Source: an uncultured Lacticaseibacillus sp.
GTDB lineage: Bacteria; Bacillota; Bacilli; Lactobacillales; Lactobacillaceae
Reading direction: 5' to 3'
Length of the DNA: 6,363 bases
NCBI GenBank assembly: GCA_934293835.1
Contig: CAKQZO010000096.1
Span: forward strand, 1-6,363
Positions within the stretch are counted from its first letter, which is position 1. Every line of letters starts with the position of its first letter. A program made the translations under genes and the position numbers. The notes under the pieces are model-generated. The model was not told the DNA's origin. It saw nothing but the letters and a program-made list of their open reading frames with translations, and did no database searches. Shown here piece by piece: positions 6,215-6,363 of this stretch.

Positions 6215-6216
6215 GT

Positions 6217-6363
6217 TTAATTAAAGCTTTCGACGATGATGTTGTGGTTGGTGAAGATATCGATCGAGCCGGCGATGTCGATCGCGGCATGGGCGATGTC
6301 TTCTGCCTTCATGTCGGTGTGCTGAATCATGGCCATCGCCGCGGCTTGGGCGTAGTTACCACC
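6217..6363 (-). CDS. hslV: HslV (ClpQ), peptidase subunit of the HslVU protease, C-terminal 48 residues
   Basis: HslV is the threonine-type (in some Bacilli serine-type) peptidase that forms a double hexamer with HslU. Only the end of the gene is in the window. The minus-strand frame from 6363 reads [17 protein letters not shown] and ends [10 protein letters not shown], with TAA at 6217-6219. The GGNYA box and the C-terminal TNHNIIVE are HslV hallmarks, and hslU follows downstream. About 48 of an expected 175-180 residues are present. The catalytic N-terminus lies outside the window, so the active-site residue cannot be judged. Confidence 0.95.
   Translation of the reverse strand, partial: GGNYAQAAAMAMIQHTDMKAEDIAHAAIDIAGSIDIFTNHNIIVESFN

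Noticed and set aside
5994..6224. Plus-strand reading frame of 76 codons covering units 2-3 and the hslV end
   Set aside because: No ribosome binding site, TTG start inside a stem, and it overlaps the hslV stop region on the other strand. It is a by-product of the GC-rich repeats.

Overview
The window looks like chromosomal housekeeping DNA from a low-GC-type Firmicute of unusually high GC, most likely a high-GC member of the Lactobacillaceae. This is an inference from three things. The protein sequences are of Bacilli type. The plsY / parE-parC neighbourhood matches that of Bacilli, for example B. subtilis. The Shine-Dalgarno sites are strong AAAGGAG-like sites and third codon positions are GC-rich. 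I cannot name the species from sequence alone.

Layout from left to right: (1) parC, N-terminal 185 codons only, on the minus strand (1-555), preceded by complete parE (558-2573, minus). Together they encode topoisomerase IV, with only 2 nt between the genes. (2) A 211-nt divergent intergenic region (2574-2784). It holds a very good parE promoter (TTGACG-N17-TAAAAT, minus), an overlapping plsY extended -10 promoter (TGCTACAAT, plus), and a 10-bp inverted repeat in the parE leader. (3) plsY, membrane glycerol-3-phosphate acyltransferase (plus), whose Shine-Dalgarno site points to a TTG start at 2785. (4) A bidirectional hairpin terminator (3423-3449) shared with the convergent gene. (5) A LacX/GalM-like aldose 1-epimerase (3471-4352, minus). 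(6) hslU (4408-5808, minus) and the last 48 codons of hslV (6217-6363, minus), the ATPase and peptidase of the HslVU protease. hslV, hslU and the epimerase gene probably form one leftward transcription unit.

The unusual part is the 408-bp gap between hslV and hslU, which are normally nearly adjacent. It is almost filled by three tandem units of 122-123 bp with a period of 125-126 bp (5841-6214). Each unit can fold on itself through an outer stem (P1) and a second stem (P2), separated by a conserved asymmetric internal loop (AAC opposite TAANNNC). The arm sequences differ between units while pairing is kept: P2 is GCGGT/ACCGC, GGCAT/ATGCC and GGGC/GCCC in units 1, 2 and 3. This compensatory change indicates selection for structure, not protein coding. 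I do not recognise the element. It could be an intercistronic mRNA structure, a plus-strand antisense RNA, or a REP-like dispersed DNA element. It is the best candidate for something undescribed here.

The other genes are ordinary and intact as far as they can be seen.
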